Positions 1 to 6,421 of a stretch of 22,756 nucleotides of DNA are shown here, piece by piece. Positions within the stretch are counted from its first letter, which is position 1; each line of letters starts with the position of its first letter. Source of the stretch: CAZADA01 sp964524065 (GTDB lineage Bacteria > Pseudomonadota > Alphaproteobacteria > Caulobacterales > Maricaulaceae); NCBI GenBank assembly GCA_964524065.1, contig CAZGCB010000036.1:1-22756 (forward strand), written 5' to 3'. The notes below the pieces were generated by a model. It was not told where the DNA came from and ran no database searches. It was given only the letters and a program-made list of their open reading frames with translations. The position numbers and the translations under genes are program-made.

Positions 1-452
1 AGCGCGGTGAAGTTGTGGAAGTCGGTTTCGATGTCCGGCCCCTCGGCCACGGCAAAGCCCATATCGGCGAAGATGGCGATGAGTTCATCCATGACTTGCG
101 AGACGGGGTGGATCGCGCCACGCAGCTCCCCCGCCGCCGGCAGGCTGACATCCACTGTCTCATGGGTCAGCTGCGCCGCGAGTGCAGCGTCCGCCAGCAC
201 GGTTTTGCGCGCCGTCACGGCGTCGTTGAGTTGATCCTTCAAGGTGTTGAGGGCCGGGCCGGCGGCCTGCCGCTCCTGCGGCGTCATCTTGCCCAACTCC
301 CGCATCATCAGGCTGACGCGGCCCTTTTTGCCCAAAAACGCCACCCGCGTCGCGTCCAACGCCGCCTCATCCCCCGCTGCGGCGACGGCCGCCAGGGCCT
401 CCTCGCGCAGGGCGTCAATATGCGTGAGATCCAGGGCGGGAGCGTCAGTCAT
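1..452 (-). CDS. pheS: Phenylalanyl-tRNA synthetase alpha subunit, N-terminal part (truncated by window edge)
   Basis: PheS is the alpha chain of the alpha2beta2 enzyme that charges tRNA-Phe in the cytoplasm. The reading frame begins with ATG at 452 (MTDAPALDLTHIDALREEAL) and stays open to the left edge, so about 150 of roughly 350 residues are present. Visible are the N-terminal coiled-coil arm with its FLGKKGRVSLMMRELGKM segment (tRNA-binding region of the family) and the beginning of the catalytic domain, HPVSQVMDELIAIFADMGF followed by EGPDIETDFHNF, which is highly characteristic of PheS. It lies downstream of rplT on the same strand, as in the widespread infC-rpmI-rplT-pheS-pheT order, but with one extra gene in between. 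No strong Shine-Dalgarno sequence precedes the ATG. Identity is secure; only the C-terminal catalytic part is unseen. Confidence 0.96.
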   Translation of the reverse strand, partial: MTDAPALDLTHIDALREEALAAVAAAGDEAALDATRVAFLGKKGRVSLMMRELGKMTPQERQAAGPALNTLKDQLNDAVTARKTVLADAALAAQLTHETVDVSLPAAGELRGAIHPVSQVMDELIAIFADMGFAVAEGPDIETDFHNFTA

Positions 453-520
453 GGGGCAGCCTAGTTGGTGGGCGGCGCGCCGTGCGCCGCTATCAGCGTG
501 TGTTAGAGCGAAACCCGCGG

Positions 521-554
521 CGCGAAACAAGGGGCGCGCGTCCTGTTCGCGCGC
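521..554 (-). promoter_or_regulatory. Two overlapping hairpins in the pheS leader
   Basis: The 156-bp gap before pheS contains a 7-bp perfect inverted repeat, GCGCGCG and CGCGCGC, around a 7-nt loop (534-554). It overlaps a longer imperfect stem (521-551) that pairs CGCGAACAGG with CCTTGTTTCGCG with two bulges. On the minus-strand transcript the two stems are mutually exclusive. The second is followed by a short T-containing stretch but no proper U-tract. This could be a weak terminator for the upstream gene or a leader structure for pheS. I saw no Phe-rich leader peptide. The pairing is seen directly; the function is speculative. Confidence 0.3.
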
Positions 555-608
555 GCACCACACGCCACGGCACACAGGCCGTCGGCGATCCCCCGTGCGA
601 TGCTCCGA

Positions 609-1091
609 TCACCCCGCAAACGCGCTGGAGAGAAAATCCACCAGCGCTTCCGGCGCCAACGCCCCGGCGACATACGCCGCGCCGAGCGCACCGCCTAAGG
701 CGACCAAGCCCACCAGCCACAGCGTGATGCGCGCACCCCAGCCCATTTTCGGCTTGGTCAACGCGTGGGCCAGGGCTTGCAACCGCGCATCCATATCCTG
801 GCGCAGGCCATCGAGATCGGTGCGCACGCCGCTGCGCAGCCCGTCCAACCGCTCGCGCACCTCGACAATATCGCTGCGCACGCTGTCGATTTCCGTCGCC
901 AAAGCGCGCACATCGGCGGCCATGGCGATGACGCTGTCTTGCGAGGCGAGGCTCGCCACGTCATGGCGCGTGGCCACGCCCGCCGCGAGCATGTCACGCA
1001 GAACGTCCACATGGGCGAGGGCCTGTTCGCGCGGCACGCCGGCGGAGAGCAGGCGTTCAGCGAGGGCGGCGGGATCAACACGGCTTGTCAT
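609..1091 (-). CDS. Coiled-coil protein with one C-terminal membrane segment (DUF1640-like)
   Basis: A 160-residue protein starting at ATG 1091 (MTSRVDPAALAERLLSAGVP). The first 40 residues are helical and include an AGVPREQALAHVDVL motif resembling the N-terminus of DUF1640/coiled-coil proteins. Residues about 50-110 form a heptad-like coiled coil rich in Asp, Arg, Leu and Val (DVRALATEID, DIVEVRERLDGLRSGV, DLDGLRQDMDARLQAL). Residues about 122-145 form a hydrophobic membrane helix (ITLWLVGLVALGGALGAAYVAGAL). The likely topology is a membrane anchor with a long cytoplasmic coiled coil. It sits between rplT and pheS, where most bacteria have nothing, and no Shine-Dalgarno sequence is evident. 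The family assignment is tentative. Bacterial DUF1640 proteins have no firmly established function; the mitochondrial relatives include MCUR1-type proteins. Confidence 0.72.
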   Translation of the reverse strand: MTSRVDPAALAERLLSAGVPREQALAHVDVLRDMLAAGVATRHDVASLASQDSVIAMAADVRALATEIDSVRSDIVEVRERLDGLRSGVRTDLDGLRQDMDARLQALAHALTKPKMGWGARITLWLVGLVALGGALGAAYVAGALAPEALVDFLSSAFAG

Positions 1092-1190
1092 CGCGGCGCA
1101 TGTTAACCACAGCGTGCGACGACACTATGTCGAAGCGCAGCGCAACATAGCTTTGTGCCCATTGTTGCCGCCGCGCCACGCTCGCAGCCG

Positions 1191-1204
1191 GTGCGGCGCC
1201 GCAC
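1191..1204. repeat. Perfect 14-bp palindrome downstream of rplT
   Basis: GTGCGGCGCCGCAC is a perfect palindrome in the 140-bp gap between rplT and the coiled-coil gene, about 30 bp past the rplT stop. As RNA it would form only a short hairpin and it is not followed by a U-tract, so it is not a convincing intrinsic terminator. It could be a binding site or chance in GC-rich sequence. The rest of this gap shows nothing recognisable. Confidence 0.4.
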
Positions 1205-1231
1205 GGCCCAACGCAACGGCCGCAGCGCGTG

Positions 1232-1585
1232 CTAGGCCAAGCTGGCGCGCGCTTTGTCCACCAGGGCGGCGAACGCGTCCGGCTCACGCGCCGCGAGATC
1301 GGCGAGTACTTTGCGATCAATCTCGATCTCAGCCTTGTTGAGCCCGTCAATCAGCCGGCCATAGGTCAAACCATGGGCGCGGGCGGCGGCGTTAATGCGC
1401 TGAATCCACAGCGCCCGGAAGACCCGCTTTTTGCGCTTGCGATCCTTATACGCGTTCTGCGAGGCGCGCACGACGGCCTGGTTGGCGGCGGAAAAAATAT
1501 TCTTGCGGCGGCCGCGATAGCCTTTGGCGGCTTTCACGACTTTGCGATGTTTGGCGTGGGCGCTCGGCCCGGCTTTAACGCGCAT
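1232..1585 (-). CDS. rplT: 50S ribosomal protein L20
   Basis: L20 binds 23S rRNA early in assembly of the large ribosomal subunit. The product is 117 residues, the usual length, and begins MRVKAGPSAHAKHRKV. The basic, extended N-terminal arm carries KAAKGYRGRRKNIF and QNAYKDRKRKKR, followed by the globular part with WIQRINAAARAHGLTYGRLI, all typical of L20. ATG 1585 is preceded by a good AAGGAG at 7-8 nt. It follows rpmI by 57 bp on the same strand and is probably cotranscribed with it. In some bacteria L20 represses its own operon through a leader RNA; nothing here proves that. Confidence 0.98.
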   Translation of the reverse strand: MRVKAGPSAHAKHRKVVKAAKGYRGRRKNIFSAANQAVVRASQNAYKDRKRKKRVFRALWIQRINAAARAHGLTYGRLIDGLNKAEIEIDRKVLADLAAREPDAFAALVDKARASLA

Positions 1586-1642
1586 GGCGCGGCTCCTTCA
1601 AGTCAACCTGAAATCAAACAGTGCGAGACACAACGCGTGCGC

Positions 1643-1843
1643 TTAACGCGCATAAGGCATGAATTGCTTGACGATGCGCTCGTCTGCCTTCTCCAGTGTG
1701 TCGGTGCCGCGTTTTTGCCGGATTTGCTTGGGCGTGCGTTTGATCATGCCGTGACGCTTGCCGGATTGTGCGGCTTTGATGCGTCCCTTGGCGGTGACTT
1801 TAAAGCGCTTCTTGACGCCGCTTTTGGTCTTCAGTTTCGACAT
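1643..1843 (-). CDS. rpmI: 50S ribosomal protein L35
   Basis: L35 is a small basic protein of the large ribosomal subunit. The 66-residue product begins MSKLKTKSGVKKRFKVTAKG and continues KRHGMIKRTPKQIRQKRGT, the classic L35 pattern with the KTKSGVKKRF start and the basic centre. ATG 1843 follows an AAGGAG at 6-7 nt. It is transcribed with rplT downstream and lies behind infC, but a terminator-like hairpin (1985-2006) separates it from infC. The rpmI-rplT pair may therefore rely partly on its own promoter. Confidence 0.98.
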   Translation of the reverse strand: MSKLKTKSGVKKRFKVTAKGRIKAAQSGKRHGMIKRTPKQIRQKRGTDTLEKADERIVKQFMPYAR

Positions 1844-1943
1844 TTCGCTCTCCTTCGGCGGCCGGTGTCACGAAGACGTGGCCGCGGGCGTTTGGGACCG
1901 CCAGGCATGTCGTGGGGCCTCGGCGGGTCGCTGGAAGGGCGTG

Positions 1944-1976
1944 GTTGTACGCCAGATTGCACAAAAAACAAGTCAA
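1944..1976 (-). promoter_or_regulatory. Candidate promoter for rpmI-rplT
   Basis: Just after the infC terminator, the minus strand reads TTGACTTGTTT and then TACAAC. The element TTGTTT (1966-1971) is spaced 16 nt from TACAAC (1944-1949); the overlapping TTGACT (1971-1976) is too far for standard spacing. About 100 nt of leader would precede rpmI. It is a weak sigma-70-like match, but its position directly behind a terminator and before two essential genes makes a promoter plausible. Confidence 0.3.
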
Positions 1977-1984
1977 AACACGGC

Positions 1985-2006
1985 AAAAGCCCCGCACAGC
2001 GGGGCC
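1985..2006 (-). terminator. Intrinsic terminator or attenuator between infC and rpmI
   Basis: On the minus strand GCCCCGC, loop TGT, GCGGGGC (1989-2005) is a perfect 7-bp GC stem with a 3-nt loop, followed directly by TTTT (1988-1985). Further T-runs lie at about 1975-1979 and 1963-1968. It starts about 75 bp after the infC stop. The strand polarity of the T-tract shows that it acts on infC-derived transcripts. It could fully end the infC message or be a partial terminator that sets the infC to rpmI-rplT ratio. Confidence 0.75.
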
Positions 2007-2078
2007 TTCATCGCAGGGCCGCGGCCCGCTATGGGACGTGCGCCGTCGACGTCCGGCCGCGCGCGGCCACGCCTGACC

Positions 2079-2615
2079 TTAACGCGGGGCGAGCACCATA
2101 ATCATCTGGCGCCCTTCCAGCTTGGGCTCATACTCCACCTTAGCGAGGCCCTCAAAGTCTTCCTTCACCCGCTGCAGCAAGGTCATGCCGCGATCCTGGT
2201 GCGCCATTTCACGGCCACGAAACCGCAAAGTGACTTTGACCTTGTCGCCATCTTCAAAGAACCGACGAATGGCGCGCGTCTTCACCTCATAATCATGGAT
2301 GTCGATGTTGGGCCGCATCTTGATTTCTTTGACTTCAGCCGTCTTCTGGCGTTTGCGCGCCTGAGACTTTTTCTTCTGCTCTTCGTATTTGAGCTTGCCG
2401 TGATCGAGAATTTTGCAGACCGGCGGCTCAGAATTGGGCGCCACTTCCACAAGGTCGAGGCCAGCTTCTGTGGCGGCGTCGATCGCAGCCTCAAGCGGCA
2501 TTTCGCCTTGTTTTTCTCCGTTCTCGTCAATCAGCAACACGCGTGGGGCGCGAATATCGCGGTTCACGCGGGGCCCTTCTTTTTTCACCGGGGCGGGCGG
2601 GGGTTTGCGGGCTAT
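2079..2615 (-). CDS. infC: Translation initiation factor IF-3, apparent AUA start
   Basis: IF-3 binds the 30S subunit, keeps it apart from 50S and checks the start codon-initiator tRNA pair. The frame shows the N-domain (GPRVNRDIRAPRVLLIDENG), the lysine-rich linker (YEEQKKKSQARKRQKTAEVKEIKMRP) and the C-domain (IDIHDYEVKTRAIRRFFEDGDKVKVTLRFRGREM, ending KLEGRQMIMVLAPR). The best start is ATA at 2615, giving 178 residues, the family length. A strong AAGGAG lies 8 nt upstream, and homologues typically begin with a short ARRP/ARKP-type segment just as here. The in-frame ATG at 2681 lacks a ribosome site and would add a non-conserved tail. Rare start codons in infC (AUU in E. coli) are an established autoregulation device, so AUA fits. 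Two glycosyltransferase genes lie upstream. The 133-bp gap before infC includes TTGACC near 2680, without a clear -10. Confidence 0.94.
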   Translation of the reverse strand: MARKPPPAPVKKEGPRVNRDIRAPRVLLIDENGEKQGEMPLEAAIDAATEAGLDLVEVAPNSEPPVCKILDHGKLKYEEQKKKSQARKRQKTAEVKEIKMRPNIDIHDYEVKTRAIRRFFEDGDKVKVTLRFRGREMAHQDRGMTLLQRVKEDFEGLAKVEYEPKLEGRQMIMVLAPR

Positions 2616-2748
2616 CCTTCTGTCTCCTTCACCATTGCAAACAGGACTGCAGCATGGCCATCGCGCGGCCTGTGCGGTCAAGCCCTAAGGTGGGGTTGGT
2701 CACACTTTTCTTAAAGGTACGCGCAAAGGCGCATCACGATGACCAGGC

Positions 2749-3777
2749 TCAGGCCGACGCGCGCATACGCTCCACACGCGTGAACATGCTCACCGCGTCC
2801 GCGGCGTAGTCGGCCGTCAGTGCGCCCGGTGTTGGAGCCAGCATGGAGATGACGGATTTACCGCGTAGCGCTTTGCCCGCATCCGCGCCGGACGTGACCA
2901 TGACCAATGTGGGAGCCCCCGCCGCCGCCAGGAGCGGCATCAACGCTCCGCCCGCATGCCCAAAGGCGCCCGCCGCCGAAGCCGCCAAGGCGGCCAACTG
3001 GGTGTAGTCCGCCCGGGCCGCCACGTCGCGTACGCCCGGGCACGCTGCGGCGATGGCCCGCGCGGCGCCGCGCTCCCGCGGGCTGGACGCCACGCCGACC
3101 CCCACGCCGCGCGCCAAGAGCCGCGCCGCCAACCCCGCGAAGTGGGCGATGGGCCAGATGGCGGACGCTTCGCCGCCCGGCGCATCGGGGCAAATCAACA
3201 CATAGGGCGTGCTCAACCCGAAAAAGGCGGGCCGCAGACTGGGCGCCCCGCGCCGCGCCGTCACCGCCCAGCGCACATCAGGGATAGCGTCGCCAGAGGC
3301 CTGCCCGCCCAGCACCGCCACCCGCGTCAGCGCCGCATCAATGGGGTGCTGCCCCTCCAGCGCCCGCGGATTCACATGGTAGCGCGCCGTACGCACCGTG
3401 GAGACGAAATCACGCGCCAGTGGCCGCAAGGCGTTCACGATGCGCTCGGAGGACGCGCCGCCTTCCAGATCCACCACGCACGCGAACCTTTGGCCACGCA
3501 GCTGGGTCGCGATGCGCCGCATGGTGCGTGGGTCCTCAGGGTTGGGGTCGGTCACCACGCCGTCCACATACGGGGAGTCCGCCGCCAGCACGCCCATCGC
3601 CGCGTCGGTCGCCAAGATGATGCGCGCGCTGCGATGGGCTAACCGCAAACGGGCCAGAGCCGGCAGCGCCGCGATGAAGCGATCCGGGCCGCCGAACTTA
3701 ACGACGAGGATGGCGTCAAGCGCATCGGCGTCAGGCCGGTTGCGGCGCGGCGCATCAAAGATCGACGAATCAAACAT
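2749..3777 (-). CDS. Glycosyltransferase family 9-like protein (heptosyltransferase type)
   Basis: GT9 enzymes move heptose or other sugars from nucleotide donors onto lipopolysaccharide core or related glycans at the inner membrane. The 342-residue product starts at ATG 3777 (MFDSSIFDAPRRNRP). It has an N-terminal Rossmann-like half with ILVVKFGGPDRFIAALPALARLRLAH and IILATDA, a VVDLEGGASSERI segment, and a C-terminal half with YVLICPDAPGGEASAIWPIAHFAGLAARLLARGV and FGHAGGALMPLLAAAGAPTLVMV. The last matches the family's donor-site loop, although its usual Asp is His here. ATG lies 10 bp after the stop of the GT4 gene, so the two are cotranscribed. No strong Shine-Dalgarno is present, which suggests translational coupling. 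The substrate cannot be read from sequence. Confidence 0.85.
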   Translation of the reverse strand: MFDSSIFDAPRRNRPDADALDAILVVKFGGPDRFIAALPALARLRLAHRSARIILATDAAMGVLAADSPYVDGVVTDPNPEDPRTMRRIATQLRGQRFACVVDLEGGASSERIVNALRPLARDFVSTVRTARYHVNPRALEGQHPIDAALTRVAVLGGQASGDAIPDVRWAVTARRGAPSLRPAFFGLSTPYVLICPDAPGGEASAIWPIAHFAGLAARLLARGVGVGVASSPRERGAARAIAAACPGVRDVAARADYTQLAALAASAAGAFGHAGGALMPLLAAAGAPTLVMVTSGADAGKALRGKSVISMLAPTPGALTADYAADAVSMFTRVERMRASA

Positions 3778-3787
3778 GCGCGAAGCA

Positions 3788-4924
3788 TCAGGTGATCCGC
3801 CCATAGACGGCAAGGGTGTCTCTTTGCAGCGCCGCCGTGGCGTATACGGCCCGCGCGCGGGCCGCGACAGCGGCCTCCAACGCCGCGCGCCGCGTGGGCT
3901 CAAGGGCGAAAAAACCAGCAAGCGCCTGCGCTAAGGCCTCCGGATCGCCGGGCGGCACGCGCCAGCCGCCCACATCAGGATCCACCGTTTCGCGCGCCCC
4001 GCCATGATCGCTGGCGATAACGAGCCGCTGGGCACATTGCGCCTCGGCCGCCACGCGGCCAAACGCTTCCGGCTCGATGGAGGCCGACACCACCACATCC
4101 GCGGCGCGAAAGGCCGCCGGCATGTCGCTGCAATGGCCGGGCAACCGCACACTGTCGCGCAAGCCGGCCGCGGCGATGCGCTTGTGCAGCCCCGCGACAT
4201 AATCATGGCGGCCCTGATGATCGCCCGGCATGACAAGCACCGCCGCCGGCCCGCCCCGCGCCTTTAAGGCCGCCAGCGCGTCGATCGCAATTTCTTGCCC
4301 CTTCCAACGGGTGAGACGCCCCGGCATGAGAATGACCGGACGTGGATCATCGGCGGCGAGATCCCAGGCGACGCGCTGGGCGGCGATGCGCTCGACGCTC
4401 ACCGCGTCGGGGCGGAAGGCCGCCACATCGACGCCGCGAGGAATGACGGTGATGCGATCCGCCGCAAAGGCGTGCTCCCGGCGGATGTGATCCGCGATGA
4501 AGTGGGAGTTGGCGATGACAACGTCGCCGCGCGCCATGACCGCATTGTACCAGCGTTTCAATGCATTCCGTGCGTTATACGCGCCGTGATAGGTGGTGAC
4601 GAACGGGATCTTGGCCGCCCGCGCGGCCCATAGCGCGCTCCACGCCGGCGCGCGCGAACGCGCATGGACGATGTCCACGCCCTCGCGCCGAATAATGGTC
4701 AACAACGCCCCACGATTGGCCCAAAGGGTGAGCGGGTTGATGCTGGCCAAAGGCACCCGCAACAACACCCCGCCCGCCGCCGCCAGCTCCCCCTCCAGCC
4801 GCCCGCCGACGCTCGCCACCAGGCCGCGATGGCCCGCTTGCGTCAACGCCTCCGCGATTTCGATGGTGGTCCGCTCGGCCCCCCCCGCCTCAAGGTTCGG
4901 GATCACCTGCAGCACGGTCAGCAT
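3788..4924 (-). CDS. Glycosyltransferase family 4 (GT-B fold)
   Basis: A 378-residue retaining GT4-type transferase, probably for LPS core or exopolysaccharide building. The N-terminal acceptor domain begins MLTVLQVIPNLEAGGAERTT, the glycine-rich loop typical of GT4. Next come VDIVHARSRAPAW and FVTTYHGAYNARNALKRWYN. The donor domain contains ITVIPRGVDVAAFRP, VILMPGRLTRWKGQE (conserved GRL..WKG) and the EPEAFGRVAAEA stretch, the E-x7-E motif that binds the nucleotide-sugar, followed by VIASDHGGARETV. ATG 4924 follows GGGGCGAGG. It is the first gene of a two-gene glycan unit with the GT9 gene. The pairing of a GT4 and a GT9 gene suggests a lipopolysaccharide-type glycan, which is inference. Confidence 0.93.
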   Translation of the reverse strand: MLTVLQVIPNLEAGGAERTTIEIAEALTQAGHRGLVASVGGRLEGELAAAGGVLLRVPLASINPLTLWANRGALLTIIRREGVDIVHARSRAPAWSALWAARAAKIPFVTTYHGAYNARNALKRWYNAVMARGDVVIANSHFIADHIRREHAFAADRITVIPRGVDVAAFRPDAVSVERIAAQRVAWDLAADDPRPVILMPGRLTRWKGQEIAIDALAALKARGGPAAVLVMPGDHQGRHDYVAGLHKRIAAAGLRDSVRLPGHCSDMPAAFRAADVVVSASIEPEAFGRVAAEAQCAQRLVIASDHGGARETVDPDVGGWRVPPGDPEALAQALAGFFALEPTRRAALEAAVAARARAVYATAALQRDTLAVYGRIT

Positions 4925-4972
4925 GAGCCTCGCCCCACCTTTGCTTTCGACGCCTGCGCCCAGGGCGCTCCA

Positions 4973-5008
4973 CTAGCCTAGCTAGACAGACGCGCGCGGC
5001 TCGGCTAG
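4973..5008. repeat. Cluster of four CTAG tetranucleotides in a divergent intergenic region
   Basis: CTAG occurs at 4973, 4978, 4982 and 5005, including the 8-bp palindrome CTAGCTAG (4978-4985). CTAG is rare here: I count only about a dozen in the whole window. The cluster lies in the 94-bp gap between the divergent GT4 and alpha/beta hydrolase genes, so it could hold a regulator-binding site for either. The count is by eye and the function is unknown. Confidence 0.45.
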
Positions 5009-5018
5009 GGCGCGGCCC

Positions 5019-5825
5019 ATGACTGAAACAGCAAACACGCCCCCCGACGCCGCTCCGCAACGCCTCGACCGCGGGGATGGCGAAGTGATCGCTTACCACC
5101 GTGTGGAAGCCCCGAAGGCCAGCGGTCCCGGTCTGGTCTGGCTGGGCGGCTTTCATTCGGACATGGGCGGAACCAAGGCGCTCGCTCTGGATGCATGGGC
5201 GCGCGCCAACGCTCGCGCCTCGGTCCGCTTTGACTATTTCGGCCACGGCGAAAGCAGCGGTGATTTCGCCCACGGAACCATCACGCGCTGGCGCGAGGAT
5301 GCGCTGGCCGTCCTGGATCAGCTGACAGAAGGCCCGCAAATCCTGATCGGCTCGTCCATGGGCGCCTGGCTGGCTCTGCTGACGGCGCTCGCCCGGCTCG
5401 AGCGCGTGGCGGGACTGGTGCTGATCGCCCCAGCGCCGGACTTCACCGAGCGGCTAATGTGGGCGCAGTTCTCATCCGACATTCGAGCGGAGATCGAAAC
5501 CACCGGCCAATGGCTGCGCCCCTCCGCTTATGGGGACGGGCCCTATCCGATCACCAAGGCGCTGATCGAAGATGGCCGGCGCTGGCTGCTGCTGGATCGG
5601 GGCGCGGCGATTCCCCTCACCATGCCGGTGCGCATCCTGCATGGCGAGGAGGACGCCGACGTGCCCTGGAGCCTCGCGCACGAGCTGATGGGGGCCCTCG
5701 CCAGCACGGATGTCCACCTCACCCTGGTCAAGGGCGGCGACCACCGCCTCTCGGGGCCGCAACAGCTGACGCTGCTCACCCGCACCGTGGCGGCGCTGAT
5801 GCAGACGCTGAACACGCCCCCATGA
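5019..5825 (+). CDS. Alpha/beta hydrolase, ABHD10/serine esterase-like
   Basis: A cytoplasmic alpha/beta-fold hydrolase of 268 residues without a signal peptide. Visible elements are the strand and oxyanion region GLVWLGGFHSDMGGTKA (about 38-54), VRFDYFGHGESSGDF (69-83), the nucleophile elbow GSSMGAW with Ser113, the acid in HGEEDADVPW (probably Asp212), and the catalytic His in KGGDHRL (His242). The GGFHSDM..TKA and FDYFGHGESSG signatures resemble the ABHD10 and bacterial thioesterase/esterase group. The substrate is unknown. The gene is monocistronic, divergent from the GT4 gene and convergent with the DUF1993 gene. ATG 5019 has only a weak ribosome site. Confidence 0.9.
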   Translation: MTETANTPPDAAPQRLDRGDGEVIAYHRVEAPKASGPGLVWLGGFHSDMGGTKALALDAWARANARASVRFDYFGHGESSGDFAHGTITRWREDALAVLDQLTEGPQILIGSSMGAWLALLTALARLERVAGLVLIAPAPDFTERLMWAQFSSDIRAEIETTGQWLRPSAYGDGPYPITKALIEDGRRWLLLDRGAAIPLTMPVRILHGEEDADVPWSLAHELMGALASTDVHLTLVKGGDHRLSGPQQLTLLTRTVAALMQTLNTPP

Positions 5826-5871
5826 CCCAACATCGCGCGGTGGTTTGCTCCACGGCGCCTTCGGCGTCGCG

Positions 5872-6381
5872 CTAAGACGCCGCAGGCTCCGCCACCCGCG
5901 CCGAAAGCGATCCCAGAAAGTCCCGCTTGCCCAAAACCACGCCGTTATGGCGCAGCAGCGCATACGCCGTGGCGCTGCGGAAATAGAGGTTGGGCAGAAC
6001 GAACTGCTGCAGGTAATCCACGCCCCGCATCGCCACCACCATGCCCGCGGTGGGAACATGCAGCTCACGCTCCGCCCCAGCGTCGAGATCGGCGTCGTTT
6101 TGCGCGTCCACCATCTCCAGCGCGCACAGCGCAGCAAAGCTCGTTTCATCATCGGCGAAGGACGGCACGGGCGCGCCCGCCAAACGACAGGCCCCGCGCG
6201 CGGCGATGGAGCTGGCGACCTGCACCTGCCGGATCAGCGGGAACATGTCCGGCGCCAAACGCGCCTGCAGCAGATTCGCCTCGTCAAAGCCGACGCTGCG
6301 GGCATGGGCCTGCGCCTTCTCCAGCGCGGCCGACACGGCAGGCAGCATTTGACGGACAGCCGGCTTCAGAACGGCGGCGAT
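5872..6381 (-). CDS. DUF1993 family protein with an apparent non-ATG start
   Basis: DUF1993 proteins are small helical proteins of unknown function, loosely related to DinB-like four-helix folds. The family core is clear: KAQAHARSVGFDEANLLQARLAPDMFPLIRQVQVAS, then RLAGAPVPSFADDE and FVLPNLYFRSATAYALLRHNGVVLGKRDFLG. The first in-frame ATG (6348) falls inside the conserved N-terminal helix. Upstream codons continue the family pattern (AIAAVLKPAVRQML). A GAGAGG ribosome site lies 7 nt before an ATC codon at 6381, and no ATG, GTG or TTG is in frame there. I therefore place the start at ATC 6381 (169 residues), less certain than the gene itself. The SOUL gene ends 40 bp upstream, so the two likely form an operon. 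Confidence 0.85.
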   Translation of the reverse strand: MAAVLKPAVRQMLPAVSAALEKAQAHARSVGFDEANLLQARLAPDMFPLIRQVQVASSIAARGACRLAGAPVPSFADDETSFAALCALEMVDAQNDADLDAGAERELHVPTAGMVVAMRGVDYLQQFVLPNLYFRSATAYALLRHNGVVLGKRDFLGSLSARVAEPAAS

Positions 6382-6421
6382 GGCAAAACCTCTCGGTGAC
6401 GGGACATTGAAAACAGGCCGC

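Noticed and set aside
1229..2101. Long plus-strand ORF of 290 codons across rplT, rpmI and their leaders
   Set aside because: It is antisense to two unmistakable ribosomal protein genes and reads like reverse-frame GC-rich sequence without motif or conservation.
3778..3921. Upstream extension of the GT9 frame
   Set aside because: It overlaps the GT4 C-terminus in another frame and has no conservation; the ATG at 3777 suits the family start.
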